Position numbers and translations under genes: made by a program
Part shown: positions 35,664 through 44,231 of the stretch, in pieces
How the letters are laid out: each line of letters begins with the position of its first letter
Numbering within the stretch: position 1 is the first letter of the stretch
Origin: Aquibium carbonis
Lineage (GTDB): Bacteria > Pseudomonadota > Alphaproteobacteria > Rhizobiales > Rhizobiaceae
Assembly (NCBI RefSeq): GCF_003970795.1
Contig: NZ_RWKW01000048.1
Location: 19,320 to 83,319 of the forward strand
Length of the DNA stretch: 64,000 nucleotides
Direction of reading: 5' to 3'
The notes under the pieces: model-generated
Seen by the model: only the letters and a program-made list of their open reading frames with translations
Told to the model about the DNA's origin: nothing
The model's database searches: none

Positions 35664-36539
35664 TTGGACGTTTTGCAGTTATTCGTCAGCGGACTGGCCA
35701 ATGGATGCGTCTATGGCCTGATCGCGCTGGGCTTCGTGCTCATCTACAAGGCCACGGAGGCGGTTAACTTCGCCCAGGGCGATTTCATGATGTTGGGCGC
35801 CTTCATCACGCTCGGCCTGACCAACGACCAGTTCTGGGGGTTGCCCTTCTGGGTCTCGGTGCCTATCGCCATCGCGTGCATGGGCGCCTTCGGATACTTG
35901 CTCGACATGCTCGTGCTGCGGCGCATGTTCGGCCAGAGCCAGGTCGCCGTCGTCATCCTGACCATCGCGCTGGGCTTCGTGCTGCGCTTCGTGGCCGGCG
36001 TCATCTGGGGGCACCAACCGGTGTCGCTGGAATCGCCGATCGCCGGCAAGGATGTGCGCTTCGGCGGGCTCGTGCTGGGACTCGACGAGGTGACGATCAT
36101 CATCGTCACCGTCATCCTCACGGTCCTGCTCTACTTCTACTTCAACCGCACCAAGCTCGGCGTGGCCATGCAGGCCGCCTCGCAGAACCAGCTTGCCGCC
36201 TACTACATGGGCATCCCGGTCAAGCGCATCCATTCGCTGATCTGGGCGCTGGCGGGCGCGGTCGCGGCGGTCGCCGGCATCTTGTTCGCCTCCAAGGGCT
36301 CCATCGACCCGTCGATCGGCCTGCTCGGCATCAAGGCCTTCGCGGCGGCCGTCATCGGCGGCTTCGGTTCGCTGCCCGGCGCGCTGCTCGGCGGCATCAT
36401 TGTGGGGCTGATCGAGCCCTTCGCGTCCTACTACATCGCGGCCGGCTATTCGCAGATCATGCCCTACCTGCTGCTCTTCCTGATCCTCGTGTTCAGGCCG
36501 CATGGCATCCTCGCCCAGGTTCACAGGAAGAAGGTCTGA
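35664..36539 (+). CDS. Liv-type ABC transporter permease (LivH-like, cassette 2)
   Basis: A 291-residue permease with the LivH motif YGLIALGFVLIYKATEAVNFAQGDFMM near residue 17 and GGFGSLPGALLGGIIVGLIE near the C terminus; about eight hydrophobic helices. The start is TTG at 35664, chosen because GGAGGAG at 35651-35657 lies 6 bases upstream and no ATG or GTG fits. Its paralogue in cassette 1 is at 9682. Confidence 0.91.
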   Translation: MDVLQLFVSGLANGCVYGLIALGFVLIYKATEAVNFAQGDFMMLGAFITLGLTNDQFWGLPFWVSVPIAIACMGAFGYLLDMLVLRRMFGQSQVAVVILTIALGFVLRFVAGVIWGHQPVSLESPIAGKDVRFGGLVLGLDEVTIIIVTVILTVLLYFYFNRTKLGVAMQAASQNQLAAYYMGIPVKRIHSLIWALAGAVAAVAGILFASKGSIDPSIGLLGIKAFAAAVIGGFGSLPGALLGGIIVGLIEPFASYYIAAGYSQIMPYLLLFLILVFRPHGILAQVHRKKV

Positions 36540-36543
36540 GATC

Positions 36544-37644
36544 ATGCGGACAGTCTTCAAGACCTCCTACGACGCCGACATCAACTACTTCCGCCACGGC
36601 GCGCAGGCGACGTGGTACATGCTGCTCCTGGCGATTGCGCTGATCCTGCCTTTCCTGATGGGCACGTTCTGGATCGGCGAGATGACCAACATGCTGATCT
36701 GGGCCATTGCCGGCATGGGGCTGATGATCCTCGTCGGCCAGACCGGCCAGGCGAGCCTCGGCCACGCCGCTTTCCTGGCGATCGGATGCTACGCCAACGT
36801 GCTGCTGCAACTTAAGCTGGGCCTGCCCTTCCTCCTGTCGTTTCCGCTCGCCGGCGTCATCGCCGGCCTTGCCGGTGCGTTGATCGCGATGCCGATGACC
36901 AAGCTGCACGGCATCTATCTCGCCATCGGCACGTTGGCGATCTCGATCCTCACGGACGATTTGATCGTCATCGCGGAACCCCTAACCAACGGCGTGGTAG
37001 GGCTTTTCGCCCCGACGATCGACATCCTGGGCCTGCAGTTCGACCGCTACGCGACGCCGGACAGGTTCTACTGGATGGTGCTTTTCGTGGCGGTGGCGGT
37101 CGTGCTCGTCTATCGCAACATCCTGCGCTCGCCGCTCGGCCGCGCCTTCGCGGCGGTGCGCGATTCGGAGGTCTCGGCGCAGGCGATGGGCGTCAACGTC
37201 GCCCGCACCAAGGCCTTGTCCTTCGGCATCTCCACCGCGATCACGGGCCTGGCCGGCGCGCTGATGGGGCATTTCGCCGGCATCTTCAACAACGAGACCT
37301 TCAACATCATCATCTCGATCCAGCTTCTGTTGATGATCGTCATCGGCGGGCTGGGGTCAATCCACGGCGCCTTCTTCGGGGCGATCGTGGTGGCGCTGCT
37401 GCCGCAGGCCATCGCGATTTCGCGCGACCTGATTTCCGGCTTCGTCGGGGGCGGCACGGTGGCCATCCCCGGGCTGGAATCGGCGATCTTCGGCGCCATG
37501 CTGATCGGCTTCATCCTGTTCGAGCCGATGGGCATCTACGGCCGCTGGCTCAAGATCCGCACCTATTTCGAACTGTTCCCCTTCTACAGGAAGGATATGT
37601 TCCGCCGCCAGAAGAGCTACCTGAAGACGGAGCGCATGCGATGA
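36544..37644 (+). CDS. Liv-type ABC transporter permease (LivM-like, cassette 2)
   Basis: A 366-residue permease. The N terminus MRTVFKTSYDADINYFRHG shares FKTSY-x-AD with the permease at 10648. The LivM motif GLMILVGQTGQASLGHAAFLAIG and GGLGSIHGAFFGAIVVALLPQ are intact. The C terminus ends in a short basic cytoplasmic tail. ATG at 36544 follows the LivH-like stop by 4 bases, and the stop overlaps the next ATPase. Confidence 0.92.
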   Translation: MRTVFKTSYDADINYFRHGAQATWYMLLLAIALILPFLMGTFWIGEMTNMLIWAIAGMGLMILVGQTGQASLGHAAFLAIGCYANVLLQLKLGLPFLLSFPLAGVIAGLAGALIAMPMTKLHGIYLAIGTLAISILTDDLIVIAEPLTNGVVGLFAPTIDILGLQFDRYATPDRFYWMVLFVAVAVVLVYRNILRSPLGRAFAAVRDSEVSAQAMGVNVARTKALSFGISTAITGLAGALMGHFAGIFNNETFNIIISIQLLLMIVIGGLGSIHGAFFGAIVVALLPQAIAISRDLISGFVGGGTVAIPGLESAIFGAMLIGFILFEPMGIYGRWLKIRTYFELFPFYRKDMFRRQKSYLKTERMR

Positions 37645-38426
37645 GCCTGCTCGAAATCGATAATGTCACGCTTCGCTTCGGCGGCGTCGTGGCCGTCAAC
37701 CAAGTGTCCTTCTCGGTGGAGGAGGGCGAGGTTTTCGCGCTCGTCGGCCCGAACGGCGCGGGCAAGTCGACGGTGTTCAACCTGATCAGCCGCATCTACG
37801 AGCCGGTCGAGGGCGACATCCGCTTCGACGGCGATAGCCTGCTCAGGCATCCGCCGCACGACATCGCCAAGCTCGGCATCGCTCGCACCTTCCAGAACAT
37901 CGAACTGTTCGAGCAGGCCACCGTCCTGCAGAACCTGCTGGTGGGCCGTCATCGTCACCGCAAATCGAACTTCATCTCCGAACTCCTGTTCACGCCTTCC
38001 GTCCGGGAAGGGGAGCGCCGGCATCGCGCGGCGGTGGAAAAGGTCATCGATTTCCTCGACCTCCAAGCCTACCGCGACAAGTACATCGCCGGCTTGCCCT
38101 ACGGCGTTCGCAAGGTGGTGGAGATGGGCCGCGCGCTGGCGATCGAGCCGCGCCTGCTGCTGCTTGACGAGCCGGCCTCCGGCCTCTCGGTCGAGGAGAC
38201 GCAGGACGTGGCCTTCTGGATCGAGGACATCAAGAAGCAGATGGGCGTAACCGTGCTGATGGTCGAGCACGACATGCATCTCGTGTCGGCGGTTTCCGAC
38301 CGGGTGCTGGCGCTGGCCGACGGCAAGGTGCTGTCGCTCGGCACGGCGCAGGAAGTTCAGAACGACCCGAAGGTCATCGAGGCCTATATCGGCGGCTCCG
38401 ACGAGCCGGAAAGGGAGGTGGCCTGA
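37641..38426 (+). CDS. Liv-type ABC transporter ATPase (LivG-like, cassette 2)
   Basis: A 261-residue ATPase with Walker A GPNGAGKST, the LivG-type signature region LPYGVRKVVEMGRALA, Walker B LLLLDEPASGLS and the switch-loop MVEHDMHL. It overlaps the upstream permease by 4 bases and the downstream ATPase by 1 base (TGATG). Confidence 0.93.
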   Translation: MSLLEIDNVTLRFGGVVAVNQVSFSVEEGEVFALVGPNGAGKSTVFNLISRIYEPVEGDIRFDGDSLLRHPPHDIAKLGIARTFQNIELFEQATVLQNLLVGRHRHRKSNFISELLFTPSVREGERRHRAAVEKVIDFLDLQAYRDKYIAGLPYGVRKVVEMGRALAIEPRLLLLDEPASGLSVEETQDVAFWIEDIKKQMGVTVLMVEHDMHLVSAVSDRVLALADGKVLSLGTAQEVQNDPKVIEAYIGGSDEPEREVA

Positions 38427-39247
38427 TGAGCGCGATCGCCGAAACAGCCGTCCACCCGACCGCCGCGCCCGAAAAAGCGGTGGTGCTCTCGGTGCGCAAC
38501 CTCGAAAGCTACTACGGCCCGATCATGGCCATTCGCGGTTGCAGTCTCGAAGTGCGCGAGGGGCAGATCGTCACCGTGCTCGGTGCCAACGGCGCAGGCA
38601 AGACGACGCTGATGAAAACCATCTCCGGCGTGATGGACCCCGAGAAGGGTCAGATCATGTACGGCGGCGAAAACATTGCCGGCGCTGCTCCCGACAAGGT
38701 CGTGCGCATGGGCATCGTCCACGTGCCGGAAGGCCGCGAGGTCTTTCCGCTGCTGACGGTGGAGGAGAACCTGCGCATGGGCGCCTTCGTGCGCAACGAC
38801 GCCGACGGCGTGCGCAAGGACGAGGAGATGGTGTTCTCCTACTTCCCGATCCTGGCCGAGCGGCGACGGCAGGCCGCCGGCACGCTGTCGGGTGGCCAGC
38901 AGCAGATGCTGGCGATCGGGCGCGGCCTGATGGCGCGGCCGAAGCTGATGCTGCTCGACGAGCCCAGCCTCGGCCTCTCGCCGCTGCTGGTAAAGGAGAT
39001 CTTCCAGATCATCCGCCGGCTCAACCGCGAACAGGGCGTGACCATGATGCTGGTGGAGCAGAACGCCAAGGTGGCGCTCGAGGTCGCCGACTACGGCTAC
39101 GTGATGGAACTCGGCCGCATCGTCATGGCTGACGACGCCAAACGGCTGCTGCAATCGAAGGATATCCAAGAGTTCTACTTGGGTGTCCAGTCGGAAGAAT
39201 CGCAGCGCGGCCAAAAGCGCTGGAAACAGAAGAAGACCTGGCGGTAG
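38426..39247 (+). CDS. Liv-type ABC transporter ATPase (LivF-like, cassette 2)
   Basis: A 273-residue ATPase with GANGAGKTT, LSGGQQQM, LMLLDEPSLGLSP and VEQNAKVALEV. The first 20 residues form an Ala/Pro-rich leader, and after FYLGV the chain continues with a basic, Trp-containing tail (QRGQKRWKQKKTWR), similar in kind to the tail of the paralogue at 13250 and not usual in LivF. It overlaps the preceding ATPase gene, and the acyl-CoA synthetase follows 25 bases later. Confidence 0.92.
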   Translation: MSAIAETAVHPTAAPEKAVVLSVRNLESYYGPIMAIRGCSLEVREGQIVTVLGANGAGKTTLMKTISGVMDPEKGQIMYGGENIAGAAPDKVVRMGIVHVPEGREVFPLLTVEENLRMGAFVRNDADGVRKDEEMVFSYFPILAERRRQAAGTLSGGQQQMLAIGRGLMARPKLMLLDEPSLGLSPLLVKEIFQIIRRLNREQGVTMMLVEQNAKVALEVADYGYVMELGRIVMADDAKRLLQSKDIQEFYLGVQSEESQRGQKRWKQKKTWR

Positions 39248-39272
39248 CAGACGCGGGGAAAGGGAGGAAACC

Positions 39273-41186
39273 ATGACCATCGCCGAGAGACTGCCGAAGA
39301 TGCAGACGGTGCGCGGCTTTTCCTTCAACGCCGATCTTGAGGGACCCGGACCATTCTACTTCGACGGCTGCGATACGCTGGTCAAGCTGTTCAGGCAACG
39401 CTGCCAAGAGCTCAAGACGAAGGTGGCCCACCGCGAAAAGGATTACGGGATCTGGCTGTCCTACACGTGGAACGACTTCTATGAGCACGCCCGTCTGATC
39501 GGGCTCGGTCTGGTGGCGCTTGGTTTGAAGCGCGGCGAAGTGGTGTCGATCCTGTCGGAAGACAATAAGGAATGGATCTACACCGATCTCGGCGTGCAGT
39601 CGGTTGGCGGCATATCCTCGGGCGTCTACACGACCGACTCGGCCAAGCAGCTTTCCTATCTCGTCAACGATTCCGACAGCCGTTTTCTCTTTGTCGAGAG
39701 CGACGAGCAGCTCGACAAGTACCTCTCGGTCAAGGACCTAATGCCGGGACTTTCCAAGGTCATCGTCTACGACCGGGAAGGACTGCATGACTTTTCCGAC
39801 GACAAGGTGATTTTCCTTGACGATCTCTACCGTATCGGGCGCGAGTTCCTGAAGACGAACCCGAACCGGTTCGACGAGGAGATCGCCAAGTCCGACCCGA
39901 AGGACACGGCTATTCTCGTCTATACCTCGGGCACCACCGGGCCGCCGAAGGGCGCCATGATCAGCCACGAGAACATCATCGTCTCGGTCATCGGATCTGT
40001 GCTGACTTTGCCGGTCGAGGACACCGACGAACAACTCTGCTTCCTGCCGCTCTGCCACATTTTGGAGCGGCTGATCAGCGTGTTCACCCCGATCGGCCTG
40101 CGCTCTACGGTGAACTTCGCGGAGAGCACGGAGACGGTTTTCGACAATCTGCGGGAAGTCTCGCCGCACGTCTTCACGGCCGTCCCGCGCGTCTGGGAAA
40201 AGGTTTACTCCCGCATCACCATCATGGCCAACGAAGCGACTGGAATCGGCAAATGGGCCTACAAGCGCGCGCTCGCGGCTGGGCGTTCTCGCGCCGAAGC
40301 GCTGGAGAACGGCGACCCCGTGCCGGTCACGACCTGGCTTTCCTACGCGTTCTGGGACTTCATGGTGCTGAAGAACCTGCGCCGTATGCTCGGCTTCGAG
40401 CGGCTGCGCCGTGGAACCACGGGGGCCGCGCCGATCTCGCCGGACCTGCTGCGCTGGTACAAATCCGTTGGCATCACCGTGCTCGAGGGCTACGGAATGA
40501 CGGAAAGTTCCGGCGTCATCTCGGTCAATCTGATGGAGAACTACAAGACCGGCAGCGTCGGCCCCGCGGTGCCAGGCGGCCAGGTCCGCATCGCGCCCGA
40601 CGGCGAGATCCAGTACAAGGGCGGCAACGTTTTCAAGGGCTACTGGAACAAGCCGGAAAAGACCGCCGAGACCATCAGCGAGGACGGGTGGCTCAGGACC
40701 GGTGATGTCGGCAAGATCGACAATCGCGGCTTCCTCTATGTCACCGGCCGCGTCAAGGACATCATCATCACCGCAGGCGGCAAGAACATCACTCCGGCCG
40801 AGATCGAGAATCGCCTCAAGTTCTCGCCCTATATCTCCGATGCCGTCGTGATCGGTGACAAGCGCAAGTTCCTGTCCTGCCTGATCATGATCGACCAGGA
40901 AAACGTCGAGAAGTTCGCACAGGAACGCCGCGTGCCGTTCAACGACTTCCGCTCGCTCTGCGCGGCGCAGGAGGTGCGCGACCTGATCGGCGGCGTCGTC
41001 GCCGAGACCAACAGCGAGTTCGCTCGCGTCGAACAGATAAAGGACTTTCGCTTGATCGATGTGTTGCTCACCGCGGAAGACGAGGAGCTCACGGCCACGA
41101 TGAAGCTTAAGCGCAGTTTCGTCGAACAGAAACACAAGAAACTGATCGACGATATGTATGGCCAGAATGGCCATGCCGGAAACTGA
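39273..41186 (+). CDS. AMP-binding long-chain acyl-CoA synthetase (cassette 2)
   Basis: A 637-residue ANL ligase. The P-loop YTSGTTGPPKGAM begins at residue 217; GYGMTESSG, GWLRTGDVG, the GRVKDIIITAGGKNITP hinge and a C-terminal lysine (TMKLKRSF) are all in place, so it should be active. The ATG at 39273 follows GGGAGGAAA. It would make the CoA thioester of the compound imported by the neighbouring transporter, feeding the kinase/dehydrogenase pair upstream, in the way LvaE does for levulinate. The synthetase at 6866 is a paralogue. Substrate not known. Confidence 0.91.
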   Translation: MTIAERLPKMQTVRGFSFNADLEGPGPFYFDGCDTLVKLFRQRCQELKTKVAHREKDYGIWLSYTWNDFYEHARLIGLGLVALGLKRGEVVSILSEDNKEWIYTDLGVQSVGGISSGVYTTDSAKQLSYLVNDSDSRFLFVESDEQLDKYLSVKDLMPGLSKVIVYDREGLHDFSDDKVIFLDDLYRIGREFLKTNPNRFDEEIAKSDPKDTAILVYTSGTTGPPKGAMISHENIIVSVIGSVLTLPVEDTDEQLCFLPLCHILERLISVFTPIGLRSTVNFAESTETVFDNLREVSPHVFTAVPRVWEKVYSRITIMANEATGIGKWAYKRALAAGRSRAEALENGDPVPVTTWLSYAFWDFMVLKNLRRMLGFERLRRGTTGAAPISPDLLRWYKSVGITVLEGYGMTESSGVISVNLMENYKTGSVGPAVPGGQVRIAPDGEIQYKGGNVFKGYWNKPEKTAETISEDGWLRTGDVGKIDNRGFLYVTGRVKDIIITAGGKNITPAEIENRLKFSPYISDAVVIGDKRKFLSCLIMIDQENVEKFAQERRVPFNDFRSLCAAQEVRDLIGGVVAETNSEFARVEQIKDFRLIDVLLTAEDEELTATMKLKRSFVEQKHKKLIDDMYGQNGHAGN

Positions 41187-41209
41187 ACAACCAGGAGGAA
41201 ACTGAAATC

Positions 41210-42385
41210 ATGAAGTCCATCATTGGAAAGAGTTTGCTCGCCATGGGCCTTGCGTCCGGAATGGCCTCTGCCGCCCATGCCACGCAGGGCGTCACCGACA
41301 CCGAGATCGTCATCGGTTCGAACGGCGACCTGTCCGGTATCTTCGCCGCGTTCAACGTCGGCGCCATCAAGGCCGCACAGCAGGTTTTCGAGGATGTGAA
41401 TGCCAAGGGCGGCATCAACGGACGTAAGATCCGCTTCGTCGTCGAGGACCACGGCTACCAGGTGCCGAAGGCGGTGCAGAACTTCAACAAGCTGGTCAAT
41501 TCCGATCGGGTCTTCGCGATGATCCTCAATCTCGGGACACCGCACAATATCGCAGGATTCCCGATCATGCAGTCCAAGCAGGTGGCCAATGTTGGCCCGC
41601 TGACGGCCGCACGCCAGATGCTGGAAGGCGACATCACCTACAAGTACGCCGGCTTCTCGTCGTACTACGACCAGCTCCGCGCGGGGGTTCAGTACCTCGC
41701 AAAGGAGAAGGAAGCGAAGCAGGTCTGTGCGATGTACATCCCGTCAGACTTCGGTAAGGAGATCGAGGAGGGCGCCAAGGACGAGGCGGAGGCGCTCGGG
41801 CTGACCTGGGCGGCCGAAACCACCCACAAGCCCGACGAGCAGGACTTCGTCGGTTCGATCCAGAAGCTGCGCGAGGCGGGCTGCGACATCGTCGCCACTG
41901 CGCTCGGCGTGCGCCAGACGATCGTCGCCTTCGGCACGGCCAAGAAGCTCGGCTGGACCGACGTGTCGTTCATCGGCTCTTCCGCTGGCTTCAACACCGC
42001 CGTTGCCAAGGTTCCGGAAGGGGTGACCGAGGGCTACTACGCCGCTGCGGGCTGGTCCGATTTCGAGGACCGTCTGGACAATCCGGAAGTGAAGGCTTGG
42101 GCCGAGAGCTTCCAGGCCTTTGCCGGTCAACCGGCCGATACGGCGGCGCAGCTCGGCTACAGCGCTGCAATCACGTTGGTGAAAGGTCTGGAAGGTGCAG
42201 GCAAGGACTTGACCGCGGAGAGCTTCAAGGCGGCCATGGAAGCGACCAAGTATGATGATGTGATCAATGATGTGCCGATCGACATCGGCGAGGATCACCA
42301 GGGCGGCAACCTGATCATCATCTCCAAGATCGACGGCGGCAAGTGGATCGAGGTCGGCCGCATCGACCCCGCCCAGTCGCAGTAA
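41210..42385 (+). CDS. Periplasmic substrate-binding protein of Liv-type transporter (cassette 2)
   Basis: A 391-residue Peripla_BP_6 protein. A Sec signal peptide is visible (MKSIIGKSLLAMGLASG, then cleavage after SAAHA before TQG). The mature start GVTDTEIVIGSNGDLSG and DVNAKGGINGRKIRFVVEDHGY are typical for this family. AGGAGGAAA precedes the ATG. It is the last gene of the TetR-ACAD-transporter operon, with a strong terminator 22 bases after the stop. The ligand is unknown; linkage points to a carboxylic acid. Confidence 0.9.
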   Translation: MKSIIGKSLLAMGLASGMASAAHATQGVTDTEIVIGSNGDLSGIFAAFNVGAIKAAQQVFEDVNAKGGINGRKIRFVVEDHGYQVPKAVQNFNKLVNSDRVFAMILNLGTPHNIAGFPIMQSKQVANVGPLTAARQMLEGDITYKYAGFSSYYDQLRAGVQYLAKEKEAKQVCAMYIPSDFGKEIEEGAKDEAEALGLTWAAETTHKPDEQDFVGSIQKLREAGCDIVATALGVRQTIVAFGTAKKLGWTDVSFIGSSAGFNTAVAKVPEGVTEGYYAAAGWSDFEDRLDNPEVKAWAESFQAFAGQPADTAAQLGYSAAITLVKGLEGAGKDLTAESFKAAMEATKYDDVINDVPIDIGEDHQGGNLIIISKIDGGKWIEVGRIDPAQSQ

Positions 42386-42407
42386 GCATCGAATACACCT
42401 GGGAAAG

Positions 42408-42439
42408 GGGCCGGCGGAGGGATCCGCCGGCCCTTTTTT
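42408..42439 (+). terminator. Rho-independent terminator after cassette 2
   Basis: An 11-bp perfect stem (GGGCCGGCGGA, 42408-42418, with its complement at 42423-42433), a 4-base loop and six T. It closes the long operon that begins with tetR. Confidence 0.93.
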
Positions 42440-42574
42440 CGTTGGTTGCAACCTAAGCCCAACGGCGCGGGAGCGACAGACGGCCCTTGCGCCCGCACCA
42501 TGACGATGGTTTAGGAACGCGTCCGTTCGCAGGTGCGAAGGGGCCGCGCATCCACGCAACCAGGTTTCACACGC

Positions 42575-44197
42575 ATGATCCGTCTTGAAAGCATCGGCAA
42601 GCAGAACGGCAAGCAGATCGTCTTCATCGAGGCGTCGGCGGCCATCCAGCGCGGCGAGAAGGTCGGACTCGTTGGCCCCAACGGGGCGGGCAAATCGACG
42701 CTGTTTCGCATGATGACCGGTGAGGAACTGCCTGACGAGGGCCAGGTTTCGGTCGATCGCGGCGTGCGCATCGGCTACTTCAGCCAGGATGTCGGCGACA
42801 TGGCCGGCCGTAGCGCGGTCGTCGAAGTGATGGACGGGGTTGGACCCGTCAGCGCGCTGGCAGCCGAAATGGCCGAGCTCGAGGCCGCCATGGGCGATCC
42901 GGACCAGGCCGACCGGATGGACGAGATCATCGAGCGCTATGGGGAGGTGCAGGCCACGTTTGACGAGCTCGACGGCTACGCGCTCGACGGGCGGGCTCGC
43001 GAGGTGCTGGGCGGGCTAGGCTTCAGCGACGAGATGATGAACGGCGATGTCGGAAAGCTTTCCGGCGGCTGGAAGATGCGCGTCGCGCTGGCGAAGATCC
43101 TGCTCATGCGGCCGGATGTCATGCTGCTCGACGAGCCGTCGAACCATCTGGACATCGAAAGCCTGATCTGGCTCGAAACCTTTCTGAAGGGATTCGATGG
43201 GGCGCTTGTGATGACGTCGCACGACCGAGCGTTCATGAATCGGATCGTGTCGAAGATCATCGAGATCGATGGCGGCGCGCTGACGTCCTATTCTGGCGAC
43301 TACGAGTTCTACCGCCAGCAAAGGGCGCTCGCCGAAGTACAGCAACAAGCGCAATTCGAGCGACAGCAGGCTATGCTGGCCAAGGAAATTGCCTTCATCG
43401 AACGGTTCAAGGCGCGTGCGAGCCATGCGGCCCAGGTCCAGAGCCGCGTCAAGAAGCTCGACAAGATTGACCGTGTCGAGCCGCCGAAGCGGCAGCAGAC
43501 GGTGCGCTTTGAATTCCAGCCGGCGCCGCGCTCGGGCGAGGATGTCGCTACGCTCAAGAATGTCCACAAGAGTTACGGCTCACGCCGAATCTATGAAGGG
43601 CTGGATTTTCAGGTCCGCCGGGGCGAACGCTGGTGCGTAATGGGCGTGAATGGTGCCGGCAAGTCGACCCTGCTCAAGCTCGTCGCTGGCGCTTCTGAGC
43701 CCGACGGGGGGACTGTGTCGCGCGGTCCGAGCGTGAAGATGGGATATTTCGCGCAGCACGCGATGGAGTTGCTAGACGGAGAAGCGACCATCCTCGAATG
43801 GCTGGAGGATTCCTTCCCCCAGGCCGGGCAGGCGCCGCTGCGGGCACTGGCCGGCTGTTTTGGTTTCACTGGCGACGAAATCGAGAAGAGGTGCCGTGTG
43901 CTGTCGGGCGGGGAAAAGGTTCGGCTGGTCATGGCCCGCATGCTGTTCGATCCGCCGAACTTCCTGGTGCTTGATGAGCCGACCAATCATCTCGACATAG
44001 CCACCAAGCAGATGCTGATCGAGGCGCTCGCGCGCTACGAGGGCGCGATGCTGTTCGTCAGCCACGATCGCCACTTCCTTGCTGCCCTGTCCAACCGTGT
44101 CCTGGAACTGACGCCGGAGGGGATGCAGGCCTATGGCGGCGGCTATGTCGAGTACGTCGAGCGTACCGGCCAGGAGGCGCCAGGACTGAGGAACTGA
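42575..44197 (+). CDS. ABC-F family ATPase
   Basis: A 540-residue soluble protein with two ABC domains and no membrane helices: Walker A GPNGAGKST and GVNGAGKST, signatures LSGGWKMR and LSGGEKVR, Walker B with DEPSNHLD and DEPTNHLD, separated by the charged P-site-tRNA-interaction linker (AEVQQQAQFERQQAMLAKEIAFIERF). This is the ABC-F class (Uup/YbiT/EttA relatives), which acts on ribosomes. ATG at 42575 gives the standard start (MIRLESIGKQNGKQ). It is not linked to the transporters before it. It is probably a housekeeping translation factor; antibiotic-resistance function cannot be told from sequence. Confidence 0.93.
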   Translation: MIRLESIGKQNGKQIVFIEASAAIQRGEKVGLVGPNGAGKSTLFRMMTGEELPDEGQVSVDRGVRIGYFSQDVGDMAGRSAVVEVMDGVGPVSALAAEMAELEAAMGDPDQADRMDEIIERYGEVQATFDELDGYALDGRAREVLGGLGFSDEMMNGDVGKLSGGWKMRVALAKILLMRPDVMLLDEPSNHLDIESLIWLETFLKGFDGALVMTSHDRAFMNRIVSKIIEIDGGALTSYSGDYEFYRQQRALAEVQQQAQFERQQAMLAKEIAFIERFKARASHAAQVQSRVKKLDKIDRVEPPKRQQTVRFEFQPAPRSGEDVATLKNVHKSYGSRRIYEGLDFQVRRGERWCVMGVNGAGKSTLLKLVAGASEPDGGTVSRGPSVKMGYFAQHAMELLDGEATILEWLEDSFPQAGQAPLRALAGCFGFTGDEIEKRCRVLSGGEKVRLVMARMLFDPPNFLVLDEPTNHLDIATKQMLIEALARYEGAMLFVSHDRHFLAALSNRVLELTPEGMQAYGGGYVEYVERTGQEAPGLRN

Positions 44198-44231
44198 CCG
44201 CCGGCGCGCGGGCTTTTCGGTTAGTTTCCAT

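Noticed and set aside
42575..44197. Antibiotic-resistance ABC-F protein
   Set aside because: The sequence shows a standard two-domain ABC-F with a normal linker; nothing specific to resistance subfamilies can be read, so it is left as a general translation-associated ATPase.
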